A stretch of DNA of 64,000 bases from Uranotaenia lowii. Lineage: Eukaryota > Arthropoda > Insecta > Diptera > Culicidae. The stretch is taken from positions 323,699,906-323,763,905 of the forward strand of contig NC_073692.1 of assembly GCF_029784155.1 (NCBI RefSeq), given 5' to 3'. The position numbers were made by a program, and so were the translations under genes. The notes beneath the pieces are model-generated. The model ran no database searches. It had not been told where the DNA came from and worked only from the letters and a program-made list of their open reading frames with translations. Positions 13,861 to 27,326 of this stretch are shown piece after piece; position 1 is the first letter of the stretch; every line of letters starts with the position of its first letter.

Positions 13861-15995
13861 CACAGCCTACCCCTTGATGTAGTATCATAGAATGAAACCA
13901 AGAGGCACATCTGGCATACGAAACCAAATGTGGTTTGAGTGGGACGAATCCAGTCATGGCAGCGTTTGCTATGGTTTGAAGTCAAATTTCCATCTTGTAA
14001 AAAAACGCTCGTGGCCCTTTTGGTAATTAGTAAGGGGCACTAGACAGCAGAGGCGTGTTCAAGGAACGATCGAACCATACTACAATAGAGACTCTTTAGA
14101 CAGTATATATCCTTGAAGTCCTTCGTGATGCGGAATAGTAGGCTTCTAGAAGCTCTATCGACGATGTAATAGTGCCAATCTTGTGATACAGCCGTTTGTT
14201 AATCATCATACAAAAATCTTTCAGATGCTCAACTCGAGCGATAGCCTCATCGCCGATAAAATAAACTGCTGTAAATAGGGGCTGCTTATGGAAAAATTAA
14301 ATTGTTGCGCATTTACTACGATTCAAAGGCATGCAATTGACATCACACCTGGTGGAATTGATGCCACCGACGTTCTGGTGGTAGGGGTTAATAACACCTT
14401 CATCTTTAGGCTAACAGGATTGTTGAAAAAAGCAATGCAAAAAAGCAAAAGCTCTTGATCATTTAAAAAATCCTAGCGGTTAAGGTATTAATCACATTTG
14501 TTTTTTAAAACACTTGTCACTATTGGACCCATATTCAGTGGACGCAAATGTTTCTGAATTTCCCAACCTACAAGTGTCATGCAGTTCAACGCCCTATGCA
14601 ATGACAATCAAAGAGCATAAACATTATCCTTAAATTCAGTGCACTCCGCCAACATCCGGTTGATATGAGTAAGTAACCACAAGCAAAGTCCTGCAACTGA
14701 AACCCGGCTTTATTGAAAATTAGCATAGCGTCTGCTCATTTGAATGCCTCTGCCTGAACTTTCGTTACAGTAAACTGGAAAGGACTTTTATCATCATCGA
14801 GATTTACGAGATAGGATAAAACAGTTTTTTCCCCATACTCCCAGAACCACACAGATGCATTCGACAATAATAATGAAACTGTTATAGTATGAAATTAACT
14901 TCACAGTGTCCCTACGACGAAAAGGGGGAAAGGAAAAACGGATTGTTGAGTATACGTACAAATTTATTCCTTTGAAGGCTCACAAACAGCCTCAAGGCTC
15001 GTACGGTGCTGCTATGCTGTTTATCTTTTTCCGAGAGCGCTAACGATTTGCATAGAGTCTCTGACTGAGCCAGCAGATATGAGCAAACCAGAGCACGTTC
15101 ACACACGACGACCCATTCACAAGCAAGCAGCTGTTCCTTTCCCAGGACCAGGTTCAGGCACAGGCAACGAACGTCACTAGCAAAACACTTCAGAGAGCGA
15201 ATTTAATGTGTTAATTGTATCAGCCAGGCTGCATCGTTTATGCATCGCATCAAGTGGAAGATGCTTTGATAGGAGTTGGTAAAGAAAGGAGAAAGCAAAA
15301 AAAAAACGGTCGGAAGCAGGAAAACTACTTAGCTCTGCTCTCGTTCGTTTAACGTCACGTATGATGATGGTTGGTAGGAGAAAAACTTACCGGGAAAAGT
15401 TCTACGTGAGTGAGTGTTAAATGTGTGTTGATGTTTAACTTTGCTTTTTATTTATTAACATGAGCCGCTTTAAGTTTTATAAAGTTTGTACTTAGGCTTT
15501 TCAATACAAAAGCATAGCACAAATTTCGCCACAGCTCCATCAATTCATAAATATTAAGATAGGAAAAATGCAAGAAAAATTTATTTTAGAAAAACGCTGG
15601 CATTCAGAATAATTTCAATGCGTCTTAAAAGAAGAACTTTAGATACACGACGCACTAAAGAGGTCAGCTAATCCATGTCGATATTTCTCAAATAAACACT
15701 GACCTCTGGCTTCGACAGATGTTTTTCTTGATTTTCATTGTGTCATTTGAATATCAATTTTTTATGGAAATAGTGGAAATTTTGTCAACTTTGACAAAAT
15801 AATAAATTTTGTAATTAATATGGATTGATTTTTTTTTGCAATTTGCGTGATACGTTTCGAAGTGTGTAGTTTGTTCGCTAAACTAGGAATAATGTCAATT
15901 TTCTCTAGTCAATGTATAGCTTGTATATAATTCGAGCTCTATTACATAGGTGAACTTATGGTCTATTCTCATTAAGATCAAAACTTGACGGTGTC
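13861..15995. other. No gene identified
   Basis: The sequence just after the LINE fragment may contain further decayed LINE material, but I could not read motifs. About 14900-15420 is G+C-richer and non-repetitive. It has open frames without domains and is a candidate conserved non-coding segment. Confidence 0.35.
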
Positions 15996-16710
15996 AAAAT
16001 GGCAACATCTAATGATGAGACATTATTAAATCATATGACAGAATTTAACCATGTGAAATATTCTGATCATGAGACATAATCAGACCATGTGTCATCATCC
16101 GATCGGGCAACATAATCGGACAATGTGACATAATCTAACCATGCAAAATAATCTGATCGGAACATGTAAAAAAACCCGACCATGGGACATGATACGACTA
16201 TGTAACCAGACCATGCAACATAATTCGATCATGCAACAAAAGCCGACGATGTAACATTCTGATTATGCAGCATACTTGGACCATGCAACGTACCATGTCA
16301 CATAGTTCGACCAAGATAATCTGACCATGAGACATAATTCGACCATGTGACTTAATCTGACGATGCAACATAATCCGATCATGTGACATAATTTGACCAT
16401 GTGACATTATCAGACCATGCAACATTATCAGACCATGTGATATAATTTGACCATGCAACATAATAAGATCATGTGACGTAATCCGACTATGTGACATATT
16501 GCGAACATGCAACATAATCCGACCATTTGTCATAATTAGACAACGCAACATAATCAGACCATGTGATTTAATCGGACTGTGCCACATAATTCGACTTTGT
16601 GACATAATTTGATAATGCAACATAATCCGACCATATGACATTATCAGACCATGCAACATGTGACATAATCTGACATAATCTGACAATGCGACATGTGATG
16701 TAAGATTGTA
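15996..16710. repeat. 18-bp minisatellite, about 35-40 degenerate units
   Basis: Tandem units close to GACCATGTGACATAATCC repeat across this interval. Two variants, one with GTGACATAA and one with GCAACATAA, tend to alternate, suggesting a 36-bp higher-order unit. Units at both ends are more degenerate than those in the middle. Because 18 is a multiple of three, the minus strand stays open from 16761 to 16198 and would encode a six-residue repeat like SHGRIM. I regard that frame as a by-product of the period rather than a gene. Confidence 0.9.
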
Positions 16711-18129
16711 CATGTGCGATTTTTCAAGTAAAGACCCCCTGCCACTGGGGCTCATTGCCACTAGTCGCCTCCGCCGCTGGCCGTCATCGTTGCTTGCTGT
16801 CTCTGCAACTGGTTCATGTTACTCCACGGTTGTCACTGAACTACTAAAAATTGCCATGTGAGTTCGATTATCACTGGTGGGGTCCAAAATCAGAACGAAG
16901 CGCACCAAAAACTGTTTAGATCGACGGCAAACAGAGAATGAAGCCGAGTTTTTTTTATGTCTTTGACAAGATTGCATTATTTTACAAGGCGCAAACTTGG
17001 AAATAAAATATAGAGTCGAGGGGTCCGTCAATAGTAAGATAAAAACGCTAACTTTTTTGTTAAGCATTTTAGAGCTTTGATTTCTTCTACAAAGTTATTT
17101 ATCTTAACAAAATACATAACTTTGCTGAACCAATGAAATTTCCACAATTTAATTCTAAGGAGTTACAATGAAATAAAAAAAAAACCTTGAAAAACAGTTT
17201 TTTAAAACTGAAACTTTGTAGGTAAAACAAAACAATTTTCAGTCTTCGAAGCAAAGTTGGATAAAGTTATGGTCTACAATCGTTTTGTACATTATTATGT
17301 GTTTTGAAATTGCCGAAGCACAATAAAAAACAGAAAGCTTGGATTTGTTTGTTATGAATCTGTAAAGATATTCAATATTATTTTAACATTTTGAATTCTC
17401 GTTACATGCTTTAAATTAACTTGCGCTTTTAAGTTTACCGCAAATATGTATCAAAAAAATCTGAACAATTAACGGGCTTTCAGTAAACTGCTCTTTTAGG
17501 AACGGAATAACCGATCAAATAGATTTAAAAATATTAATTTTCTAGTAAGAATTTTTGTTGTAGTTGTTCACGATTTTTTTCAAAATTATTTCAGCCATTA
17601 TTATGCCGAGCTTTTATAGAGCAAAAATAAGATGAGGATTACTTTATGAAATAGAAAACTGTCGTTGAAATTATCCCATTATTTACCATGAAATGGCGAT
17701 AATATACGGAATTAATAATAGTCGTTACTGAACCCTGTTCTCTAAAAATTGCTAATCAAACCGATACATTTTTTAAAAAAATTTTCGACTTATAAAAGAT
17801 TTTGAAATTTAAAAGGGTAGCTTGAATGAGATTCATTAATCCGACAAAGTTATGAAGCTATCTATAAGCCTTTCCTATAAATCTGCGTCAGGCATGATCA
17901 TTTTCTTAAAATCTTCTTAAGGAATCTAATAAGTTCAAAAAGTCTATTTTCGAAAGAACGTTTCATATACCTTATAATACTTTTCAGGTTGGAAGGATGT
18001 TAACGGTGGAGCATTGAAGAATTATTACATGAAATTTTTAAATGCTTTTCAATAAATTTTGAATTATGTTTAACTTTATTTCACAATAATGATTTTTTTC
18101 TTATAGCAAAATAACATTTTATTATTATA
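16711..18129. other. A+T-rich DNA, no gene seen
   Basis: About 16740-16830 is slightly G+C-richer (the last part of a minus-strand frame). The rest is A+T-rich without recognisable features. Confidence 0.35.
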
Positions 18130-18640
18130 CTAGCTGATCCCGTACGAACTTCGTTTCGCATTTAACTTTAAAACTGGTGATTTTGTATTTTTTTGGTAAT
18201 TGGGACGAATTTTCACCAAAAAAATGCTTAAATTACAAAACTGAATTTTTGCCTCGATAAATAACAACGTATTTATTGCAAAGAAAAATTACGAAAATAT
18301 TAAGACGAACCCTTTTACTGATTCCTTGTCAAATTTTGACACGTGAAAATCACGGATTTTGGGTAAATTTTAAAACAATATGCCCTCATTTCACAAGGTC
18401 TTAGGACAAATTTGCCCGGATTTGTCCAACCCAGATACTTGCGGAAAAATATCTAATAAGTATCCAGTTTATTGTTCTCGATTTCCGGTTTGGATCATCA
18501 TTGGTATAGAATCATCAAAAATCATAATGAAAACCATATATTCAGAATCAATTAAACTATTTCTGGTTAAGGGTTCTGATACAAATTTCGGTTTAGATCA
18601 AGGTTCTGAATTTGAGTTTAAAATGCAGAATTAAGACTTG
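18130..18640 (-). mobile_element. Helitron-type 3' end and decayed body
   Basis: On the minus strand the sequence ends GATCAGCTAG followed by T, preceded by the self-complementary ACGAAGTTCGT. This matches the end of the complete short Helitron at 40537-40833 (GGGTCAGCTAG followed by T). The 5' TC end was not located, so only the terminus is firm. About 18340-18440 resembles 44030-44155 (shared GGATTTGTCC or GGTTTGTCC and CAGATAC), so another dispersed repeat probably overlaps here. Confidence 0.5.
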
Positions 18641-21600
18641 GAACTAAAATCCAAGCTTTGTGTTCGGCTTAAGGTCAAATTTAAGTTTTATATTCAATCT
18701 TAAAATATCAATAATTAAATTAAATTAAAGATTCAAGGAGATCGCAGTTTCATAACTTTGATTCTTGATTCAAAATAAAAAAAATTGAATTCAATCAAAG
18801 TCAGTTTAAAAACACAAACCTGGTAACAATCACTTATGAAAAATAAAATCTGGATTCATTTCAAAGAATTTGTTTTTTGAATAACCTAGATTAATATTTT
18901 GAAAACATTAATCACAGGATTAAAATTATGAAATATAAAATAATAAATGATAATTTTTTAACTTGTTTTTTTTATCTTCAAGTAAAACTTAAGCTGGAAT
19001 TTTAATTTAACATTTTTTTCTACATATATTGCAGATTCTTCAAAATCAAACGTTCTATCTAAAATCTTAAACTTTATTCGGTTTACAAGAGTAGAGAATA
19101 AACCTTATTTGAACAGTAAAACTTATTTTTTTTACTTTTTTTTCTGAACATTTGATATATTTTCACCTATGCTTAAAATAGTTATGCTTCTGGTTAAAAA
19201 AAATAGCTTCGTAATGTCAGTGAGTAAAAAAGATTTTTTTTTCTAAATAAAGCGTTGGAAATCCTTTTTTATGTTTCGATTATAGTCATTTCCACATCAT
19301 TGTTTAACTCTCGACTTTTCTCAACGATGCAGTTGGCACACCAATAATTGAAAAACTATCTGGAACAACTGTGTTCGATGTTTACTCTTAGGCTCAAACT
19401 CACGGACATCACCACAGAAGGCAACTGATTTACCAACTGAACTTTATCACAAATCCCCATATTTTTTAAAGCAAAAAAAATTGCCATCTCTTTGGACTTA
19501 TTTATAAAATAAGTAACTTTGAATGCAAAACAACTTTTACTTGAATACTTTGTACTTAGTACATATACATTTTTTCACTTGTGTGTACATTGTTCAAGTA
19601 AAAATGTTATGGGAAAAAAATTGTCATCAAAATCCCCCCCCCCCCCCCCCCCCCCTCCATGAGTCGGTTCTTCCTACAGCCCTGCATAGGATATTATAAA
19701 AAATATTACATGAATGACGTATACACAAAAAATAAACATTTAATGGAACAAATAGAATGGAACAAACAAATCTGTGTTCCTAGTGGGCGGTGAGCAGTCT
19801 AGAAATTGGGATAAGCAATAACAAATCATCTAAATATCGAAACTAAAGTTAAAACATTTGAAGGAGTTATTCAATTGGAAATCAGAAATAATGGTCTGAA
19901 TACGCCATGGTACAGGCCCGTGAAAAATACGCTCCAGAAGCGCAGAACAAATGCTCAATACTCGTACACTGGATATGTAAAATACAAGCACGGAATTTTC
20001 CGATTCAAACATAATAATTTTCAAAAAAATTATAAAAGATGTTAGAGTTTGAGTTTAACGATATTCTTCTTTGAACAAAATTAGGAATATACCCATAGTC
20101 AAAATAAGCACCATGTAGTGTTAACCCACCCACATTTAAAATATGGGCTTTTTCGTAAGCGAAGCTAAAAATATTTTTTTTTTATATTTCATCATAAAAA
20201 GTCAGGAGAAGAGAATTTTGATCAGAGCTCTTTCTCATGCTAACATAAAACGAAGCAAACAGCAAACAAGGCAAAGACAAAATTTAAAGATAAACTTTAT
20301 TCAAGATGAATTTATGTTCAAATAATTTATCATCTGTACAAATTTTCAAACAAAATTGAGACGTGTTGCGCTTATGCAGGAATCAACCAATTCATCTCAA
20401 ATTTTACACTGATGCTTGGTGATCCAAAAGGCATGGAAAAACGTATGTGAGCAAAAAATTGATGTTTGCAGCGGTCTAGTTTGTACTCATTTTCGGAAGT
20501 GACTGTAGGCTCTTGACTTTAAACATTCTTGATTTTAACTTTCCTAATTTCTGCTTATGCAGCAATCTTATGCTAGTAAGATTTTAAGCTAAAACCCTAA
20601 AAAAACGCTCCAACGTGTCATGAAGCAGAACCCCAACACAGTCCATATAAAACAAAGACAACCCCCAGATCAGCGGATGAAAATAATAATAAATGGCAGC
20701 TAATATTGTCCTTCGGTCCGGATTAATTAACCGTATCAACATGTAACGACAATTTTAATGATATTTACACACGCATTAAAAAACGCAACCGGAATCAGGA
20801 CCAGGACCAGGACCGGGTTGGGCCTAAAGTTTGCGCTGACTTTGGAGAAATCCGTTATCCAATCAGAGTGGGATGAAGAAAGGCCGGAACCGGAAACAGG
20901 CTCGGACTGGACGGAAGAAAGGACGATGGCCGGACACGAAAATGAACACTTTTTTTATGCACTTTTCCGCCTGGTGCCTGTCAGGACGCGATAAGGCATG
21001 TGTCACACATTGGATCGGTTACCAGCAGCAATGAAGGCCGGAGCGATTCCGTTTTTAATTTTTTTTTCTGTGCTTTAGTTTTTCGAATTCGTTTCACCAC
21101 CACCGGGCGGCGGCGAAAGGGTTTTTGAGGAAAAGTCCTACGCCCCCCCTTTCTCGTGATTCTCGATTTCGGAGGCAATTTTTCCCTTGTATCCGCACGA
21201 TTACACTTCGGAAGCCATTTGCCACGGTTCGGTTGAAATGTATAATGAGCTGAAATATGCGGTAATTCAAACAGATGACAACGGATTTTTTGTCCCTTTT
21301 TTGTACACGAGCGTTCCCAAATGTTGAAAGCTGTACGAGGGAAAATGCGTGGGTGGGTGTCGAGGTTTGCTGTCGAAATAAATGCAAATTTATGTGGGTA
21401 TGTGTTGCCTTTTAATGTATGAATTGTCGAATGCGAGTGCCGAACAAAATAAAAATACCAGTGAGCGATCTGACGCACAATCGTTGATGTGAAAAATTAG
21501 CCGGCAGTTTGGGCTCTGTTGCAGCATTGCAATTTCGATCGCGCAATGTTGGAGCTGTTACAAAATGATAAGGGCATTTCAGTTTACAATGTCGGCACGG

Positions 21601-22084
21601 ACACTTCCGAGGGAGCCAATTTTTCGTTTCTTTCTACGCAACGGTGTGATTGAATTTCTGATAGGTGAGAAGCTTCATTCAACACAAAATTCGAATACGA
21701 ATACGAATAAAAATATAAATTCAACTTGAATGCCAATTGATGATGAAGTCATTCATTGTTGTAATGCAATCTTTAAATGAAAGCATTTAGTTTATTTGTG
21801 GAAGTTACGAGTTAGGAAACGGTTTTTGATCAAAAGTATTTGGGGATGTTTTTATCAAATTAATTGGGTCTTACACTTGCAATACGTGTAATAGACGTGT
21901 AATTTACGTGATGTAGACACACAAGGCCATTCTTCGATTTGGTAAAAAAAATGGCAACGAAGTCGAATTAAATTTATTTCAACAAATTTAAGATTCCCAA
22001 AAAAACATTTTTGTAGTAATATTTTTCAACAAACTTTGCTATACGTTTCATTTATGTAAATTTAAGAATCATCGCTTAGAACTC
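18641..22084. other. No gene identified; C22 homopolymer at 19634-19655
   Basis: A run of 22 C residues lies at 19634-19655. About 20750-21660 is G+C-richer and has a 165-codon minus-strand frame (21478-20981) plus other overlapping open frames. None has a recognisable domain, and several frames are open at once, as expected from composition. It contains a short GGACCA-type tandem at about 20798-20817. Confidence 0.35.
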
Positions 22085-22450
22085 GAAAAAAAACAGTATT
22101 TACTTACTAAAGCGGAGGAAATATACATATATATTTTTAACTTCTAGATTCAGCGATATGAATTATGCTAATTGGACGATATTCAGCACCTTATTCGTAC
22201 AATCTAAGTGTATGCGAGAAAGCGCAAGATTTTCTCTCGCAAACCGTTGCCAGCGGTAACATTTGCAGCTTCTCTCATTGGACAATTTATCCAAATCAAC
22301 CGTCTGATTTATAACAATCTGGTTACACTGCTTATCGCAGAGAGAACCGCAAGGTTTTTTCTCACTTGAATCCCGCGTTGAAGAACAGATTTGCAAACAT
22401 AGCGGACTTTTTATCATATTCGATTTATACTGACTTTATGTTACCATTTT
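22085..22450. repeat. Dispersed repeat family C, copy 2
   Basis: Partner of the copy at 11565-11972, same orientation, with shared GCGCAAGATTTT, CGTTGCCAG and CATATTCGATTTA landmarks. No coding capacity is visible. This copy runs on without a LINE insertion, so it shows the uninterrupted sequence at the junction. Confidence 0.5.
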
Positions 22451-22686
22451 TACGATCGTTTTGTTATTATAACGATTCGCATTAACATTGTTAACGATTT
22501 TATGAAATTATTTTGCGGCTCTATCGGTGAGGGTTAAAGAGTTGAAATGAAATACGGATAGAAGATCAGAAGAAAGTTCTAAGGTGGTGAAAAGAGCGAA
22601 GAGCATTTGGAATAGAAGCTTGAGGGGGGTGGGGAGTATGTTTCGAATTTCACAATTAGCTAAAAATAATAACCATACAAAAAATA

Positions 22687-23537
22687 GGGGAACATGCCCT
22701 ATTATGCGCCACCTAAGCGAATCGCTGATTTTCTAAGTATTCCACGTACAAATTTTGTTAAAAATGGGTGTAATCGTTGAAGAAAAGTGTTTTCTACAAA
22801 TTCCTATGATTTTTCATTACTCAAATTGCAATAATTTCTTCAAAAACATGATTTTTAAAAACCATATTCAAAGCCACAGAACAAAACTGTGTTGCGAATA
22901 CGCGCCGCTGTGTATTTAATACGCGCCTAGCAGCCGAACATACCCGAGAGCAGCCGAAGACCGAAAACACACCAATACTTACAGACACTTTGACTGAAAA
23001 GAAAATCAAAATGGACTAATAGAAATTTAACAAAAAATGAAAAATAGATTTTTGGGCTGAATTAACGCTCAAAATATGGTTTTAGACTTTTTGTTATTTT
23101 TCAATGAAAATTGGCCTTTTTGAAAAATTAATGCTATTTTCAGCCTACTACGATTGGCGCGTTATAAAGAGCGCATGGGCCGTAATAGAACAAACTCATA
23201 AAAAGCATACCTTAGCGAGTTTAGTATGATTTTTAGCATAAAATCATAGTTAAGATTCTCCTCTATCGATCTGTCAGAAAATATTGTCTTATTTGTTTTT
23301 CTCTACTTGATGACACCTTATTGAAAGTGTTTTAAAATTAAGATCGAAATGAAGAAAAACCTAAATTGTGAAATTATCACGACACAGGGGCATTTTAAGG
23401 AAAAATTCATACTTGCCATAACCAATCACAGCATTTAAAACAAATTGGTAATATTTTGCAGGCTTAAAATGTTTCAGATTCTTCAAAACAAGAGTGGCGC
23501 GTATTAGCCACATGGGGCGTTATATGAACTTTTCCCC
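22687..23537. mobile_element. MITE with GGGGAA termini and TA flanks
   Basis: The element starts GGGGAACATGCCC and ends ACTTTTCCCC, with TA on both sides (22685-22686 and 23538-23539). Behind the very ends, both subterminal regions carry related blocks, TATTATGCGCCAC on the left and, reversed, TAATACGCGCCAC on the right, and CGCGCC-type motifs recur inside. It is about 851 bp with no transposase frame. TA duplication suggests mobilisation by a Tc1/mariner-superfamily transposase; this is an inference. Confidence 0.65.
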
Positions 23538-23689
23538 TACATACGAAATAAGGAAATGGATTTCTAACATTATTTTCTTAATAATACACAAAAAATAATA
23601 AAGTTTACTGATAAAGTAAATCAAAACATCCGAAACAAATCACAATGAATTTTTCTAATAAATGCTAATAAATTCTAATAATATTTTTT

Positions 23690-24857
23690 GTAAGTCATGG
23701 ATAGAATGGTCAAAATGATGTTTCCTATTCTGATCTAAAAATTGGCTTCAAAATTGTTTCTAAGCAGTCTTGTTTTAAAATTTAAAATAAATATTCCCAA
23801 TACACAGATTTCCAAAAAAAAAAAGAATTCTAAAATAAATATCAAATCAGATTAATAAATAAACTTTGATTAATTTTAAAAAAAATGCATCTGTCGTGTT
23901 TCAATTTGAATAAAAATATCGTGATTTGTGATTTTCTAACTAGGAAAAACGTTAAAGCTTTATGCTTCTGGAATACCATACTTTGCAAATTTATTTAACA
24001 GTTGAAAATGGATTTCAAAATTCGGTTAATTCTTTTAAAAACAAAATTACAATACGAAGTTTAAGTTAAAGAAGGATTAAATAAAACTCTACTAACGATT
24101 ATAAACTTTTGTTTATAGAATTTAATTGGTAACTCAAGGGAGACGCATTTTGGTGCCTATATTTCAATAATTGATTTGGTAGATTTAAGCGTTCTGAACA
24201 CGAACTTTTTGTCAAATTAGGATTATCATATTAAGTTTTGGTGATATTAAGATTTAAAATGTGTCGGTTCTAAGTGAAATCAATCATTGATAACTGATGA
24301 CCTATCAAGCCTACATTCACAAAAAAAACTTATTTTGAATAATGTTTTGATAATTATACGTGATCTAAAAAAGTAAAATTCAACAGACTTTAAAAATTTG
24401 GAAAAATATGATTAAGTACAGATATTTTTGACATTACTACAGAAAGTTTCAGAAAAAAACTTAATTTCATTTAACAAATTATTTAAAACCTGCGAAATGA
24501 TTAAATTCAATTATGTTTTAACCTTCTTTAAAAATACGTTGAATGAGGAAAAGTAAACGAAGAGAAAACCTATATATGTTTTTTTTCGCAGAACTTAAAA
24601 TTACTTGAAGACTTGAAGAAAGTTGATAAATTGATTAAAAACTTTTATTTTTAAATTTTATGTTTTTATTTTAAAGTTTTCTAAAAAAAATGCAGTACTT
24701 TCATGTTTAATTTTATCTTATTGAAACCAATTCAAATGTGATGTTGAACACTAAGAAAAACGAATAAAAAATAATAATTGATGCTGAAATTGGTTTGATG
24801 AAGAGTATTTAATTTCAGCACAACATTTGTAATGACATCGGGCTTTAGTTCTTCTTT
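23690..24857. repeat. Dispersed repeat family B, copy 2
   Basis: Aligns in the same orientation with about 40845-42080, including a shared GCAGTCT block near the start, AAATCAATCATTGATAACT in the middle, and TTTGGAAAAATATGATTA followed by CATTTGTAATGACAT near the end. It ends directly before the hAT-like element at 24866. No coding capacity or terminal inverted repeats were found. Confidence 0.6.
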
Positions 24858-24865
24858 ACTATAAG

Positions 24866-26547
24866 TAGAGATGTACCGAATATTCGGTCGGCCGAATATT
24901 CGACTCACCGAAAAGTTATGCTAAGTAATTGGTGGAAAAGGCCAAATAGGTCGAATAGTATTTGTTTAAGTTATACAATCACAGACTTCAAAAATTTTTC
25001 AAATCGTTCTGGTTGATTTTTAAAATATCCAAAAGTTATGTTGAACATCTTAGGTGTATTCGTAAATATTTCACTGTAGATCATACAAAAATTGTTGAAA
25101 AGTATCGCTTTACACTTTGATTATCGATAATTCCAAATTTTTTGAAGATATCCCGGCTTTCTCATGAATTCGAGATTAGTCTATTCTGGCCGGGATGCTC
25201 AGATTTATTAAAATTACTTGTTAAATTAATTTAAAAAAAACTTTAATTTCTCTTTGAACATTTCAAGATTTTGTTATCAAAAATGATTTTAAAACTAATT
25301 TAAAATGAACATATAATTTTGTTTAATCCCCAGATACGATTTTAATGCTACTGATGTGATTCAACGATCACTTTAAAATTCAAGTTATGCTTGGGCAGAC
25401 CATTTTGGATGGGTTTCGGATGCGAATCAGAAACTTGTTTTATAGTCGACTGATGAAAAGAAAAAGATCGTTCTTTTTATTTTTTCTTAAAATTACAGTT
25501 TTCGGCGCTTAAAATATTCATACAAAAATATTGAAAACAATAACGAGATGCCTGCTTTAGATTTCAAATGGCAAATGGAAAACGGTATGAGGGGTTTTGA
25601 TAAAATCACTGAATAATTCAAATCAAGGTGACCAATACGAACGAGATCGATCAAGTTATTTCCTTCCACTTTCCTCTTGTATGTTTTTGGTCTAGATTAA
25701 GTTGAAATTTGCGCTTTTTTAATTTTTTCCAAAAAATCATCCTGAATTGCTCGACTGTGTAGTATGATATGCTCAAGATTAAAGATTGTCGTTTTTTAAA
25801 CCCGTATTTTGAAGATTTCTTGCTCATACATATTTGACTTTCATCTTATTTTTTTACATTCTCTTCTATCTTCTAGTAACGGTACTTTTTTTACATTATC
25901 TTTTTTGTATTAATTTACTTCTAACACATCTAACGTACGTTTAACTATCCTAAATTTTACCAAGTTCCAAAATATCATGTAAATGCATTCCTATTATTCC
26001 ATCTACTATCTCTTATTTCTTTTTGTAAAACATAAAAATTTAAATTTTTGTCATTTTTCAGTATAAAAGATTTCCACTAATCAAAGGCCGGCTTTCTGTT
26101 GCTTGTTTTTCTCATTAATTGTTCTAAGTAATATGTTTTCGCGATCTTATTCAATATCAAATAAGCTATTTCAAATTCCTTGGCACCTGTTTTTATGTGT
26201 TTTGCCCGGATTTCACAGGAAACCATTCCCTTTGGTGATAAAGGCCCTAGAAGCGACTAGTCATCTGATGTCCTTTCAGTTAGTTGTGACATTTTTTTTA
26301 TATCTGAAAGACCTCTACTTAAAAAAGATCTTCTAATACATCATCTGATTATATCATCTGGTTGAAAAAAAATCAACTCAAGAACATAAGGGGCATTAAG
26401 ATGGAAGGAAATTTAAATAATCGCGAATGTATTGTTATTGAACACCCAACAGAATATTCGGTCGAATATTCGTTTGGCCGAATAGTTGAAAAGGTCAATT
26501 TTCGGTATTCGGCCGTTCGCCGAATACCACTATTTGGTACATCTCTA
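24866..26547. mobile_element. Non-autonomous hAT-like element (TAGAGATGTACC ends)
   Basis: The left end reads TAGAGATGTACCGAATA and the right end, reverse-complemented, reads TAGAGATGTACCAAATA. Both are followed by blocks rich in ATTCGG and GGCCGAATA. TAGAGATG(T/C)ACCGAATA-type ends are characteristic of a group of hAT transposons. The expected 8-bp target duplication is poorly conserved (ACTATAAG against ATTAATTG, 4 of 8), so the insertion is old or the boundary has decayed. The 1.68-kb interior is A+T-rich and I recognise no transposase domain. Confidence 0.65.
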
Positions 26548-27021
26548 ATTAATTGTTACTCATTTAAAATCATTACTTTCATAAATAAATCCTAATAGTG
26601 TTCAGTTGTTTGAAGCTTTTCAAAATAAATGAAGGATCTTAAAGTGTACATGTTAAAAAAAAAAACTTGTTTGGAATTTAAATCAGATTTATTTTCAACT
26701 CTTGTCAACTCGATACAATAATATTTCAGTTGAAATATTTGTTTTTGAAGAATCTTCAATAAAAATATAGTTATACAACAGATCAATAAAGGATCTGAGG
26801 ACCTGAGATAAGATTGCGAGGATCGATTTCGAAGCCTTATTTCTAAGTCGAGCTTGTTACTGTTAATTCATTTTAACCTTTCTTCAAATTGAGACTGTGA
26901 CTGTGAGGCTGTGACCGTCGATGATGGAAGTATTTTTCTGCGAAAAATTAACATTATATTTTTAAATTGTGACCCAGAGATGGGTCTTGACTCAAACATT
27001 CAGTCAGCGAAACTTTTTTTT
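26548..27021. other. A+T-rich DNA, nothing recognised
   Basis: Short open frames only; no domain and no transposon end. Confidence 0.35.
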
Positions 27022-27140
27022 TGTAGAGAAATGATTCCAACTGTGTTAGATGAAATTTCAGGGGCTAGATACGAGAAAATCTCTTTCTCTTATCTAGCCT
27101 CTGAAATTTCATCTAACACAGTTGGATTCATTTCTCTACA
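27022..27140. repeat. Near-perfect hairpin, 57-bp stem, 5-nt loop
   Basis: Positions 27022-27078 pair with 27084-27140 with about three mismatches. Matched segments include AACTGTGTTAGATGAAATTT and its reverse complement. The stem is longer and more perfect than a typical animal pre-miRNA, and no partner copy was noticed in the window. It could be an inverted duplication, a very small palindromic MITE, or a hairpin-RNA source. Confidence 0.9.
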
Positions 27141-27326
27141 ATTAACATTATTTTGACATAATTTGACACAACTTTGAAATCATTCAGACACAATACGTCA
27201 TATTTTTAACACAATTTTGAAAATTCGACAGTTTGACACAAAATTGAAAAAAAATTGACATTTATTTGACAAAGTTTAAGAAAAATTTCGATATGATTTT
27301 GAAGTGTAATTCCAATACTATTTGGA
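27141..27326. repeat. Degenerate TTGACA-rich flank of the minisatellite
   Basis: Loose, irregular copies of TTTGACA and ATTTTGA occur throughout. They look like decayed margin units of the 9-bp minisatellite that follows. Confidence 0.5.

Noticed and set aside
15996..16710. CRISPR array
   Set aside because: Tandem degenerate units without spacers; a minisatellite.
20981..21478. 165-codon minus-strand open frame
   Set aside because: No recognisable domain or splice context, and other frames in the same G+C-richer patch are also open. Described only as an unclassified island.
27022..27140. microRNA precursor
   Set aside because: The stem is longer and more perfect than usual for animal pre-miRNAs, and there is no evidence of processing or conservation; kept as a hairpin only.
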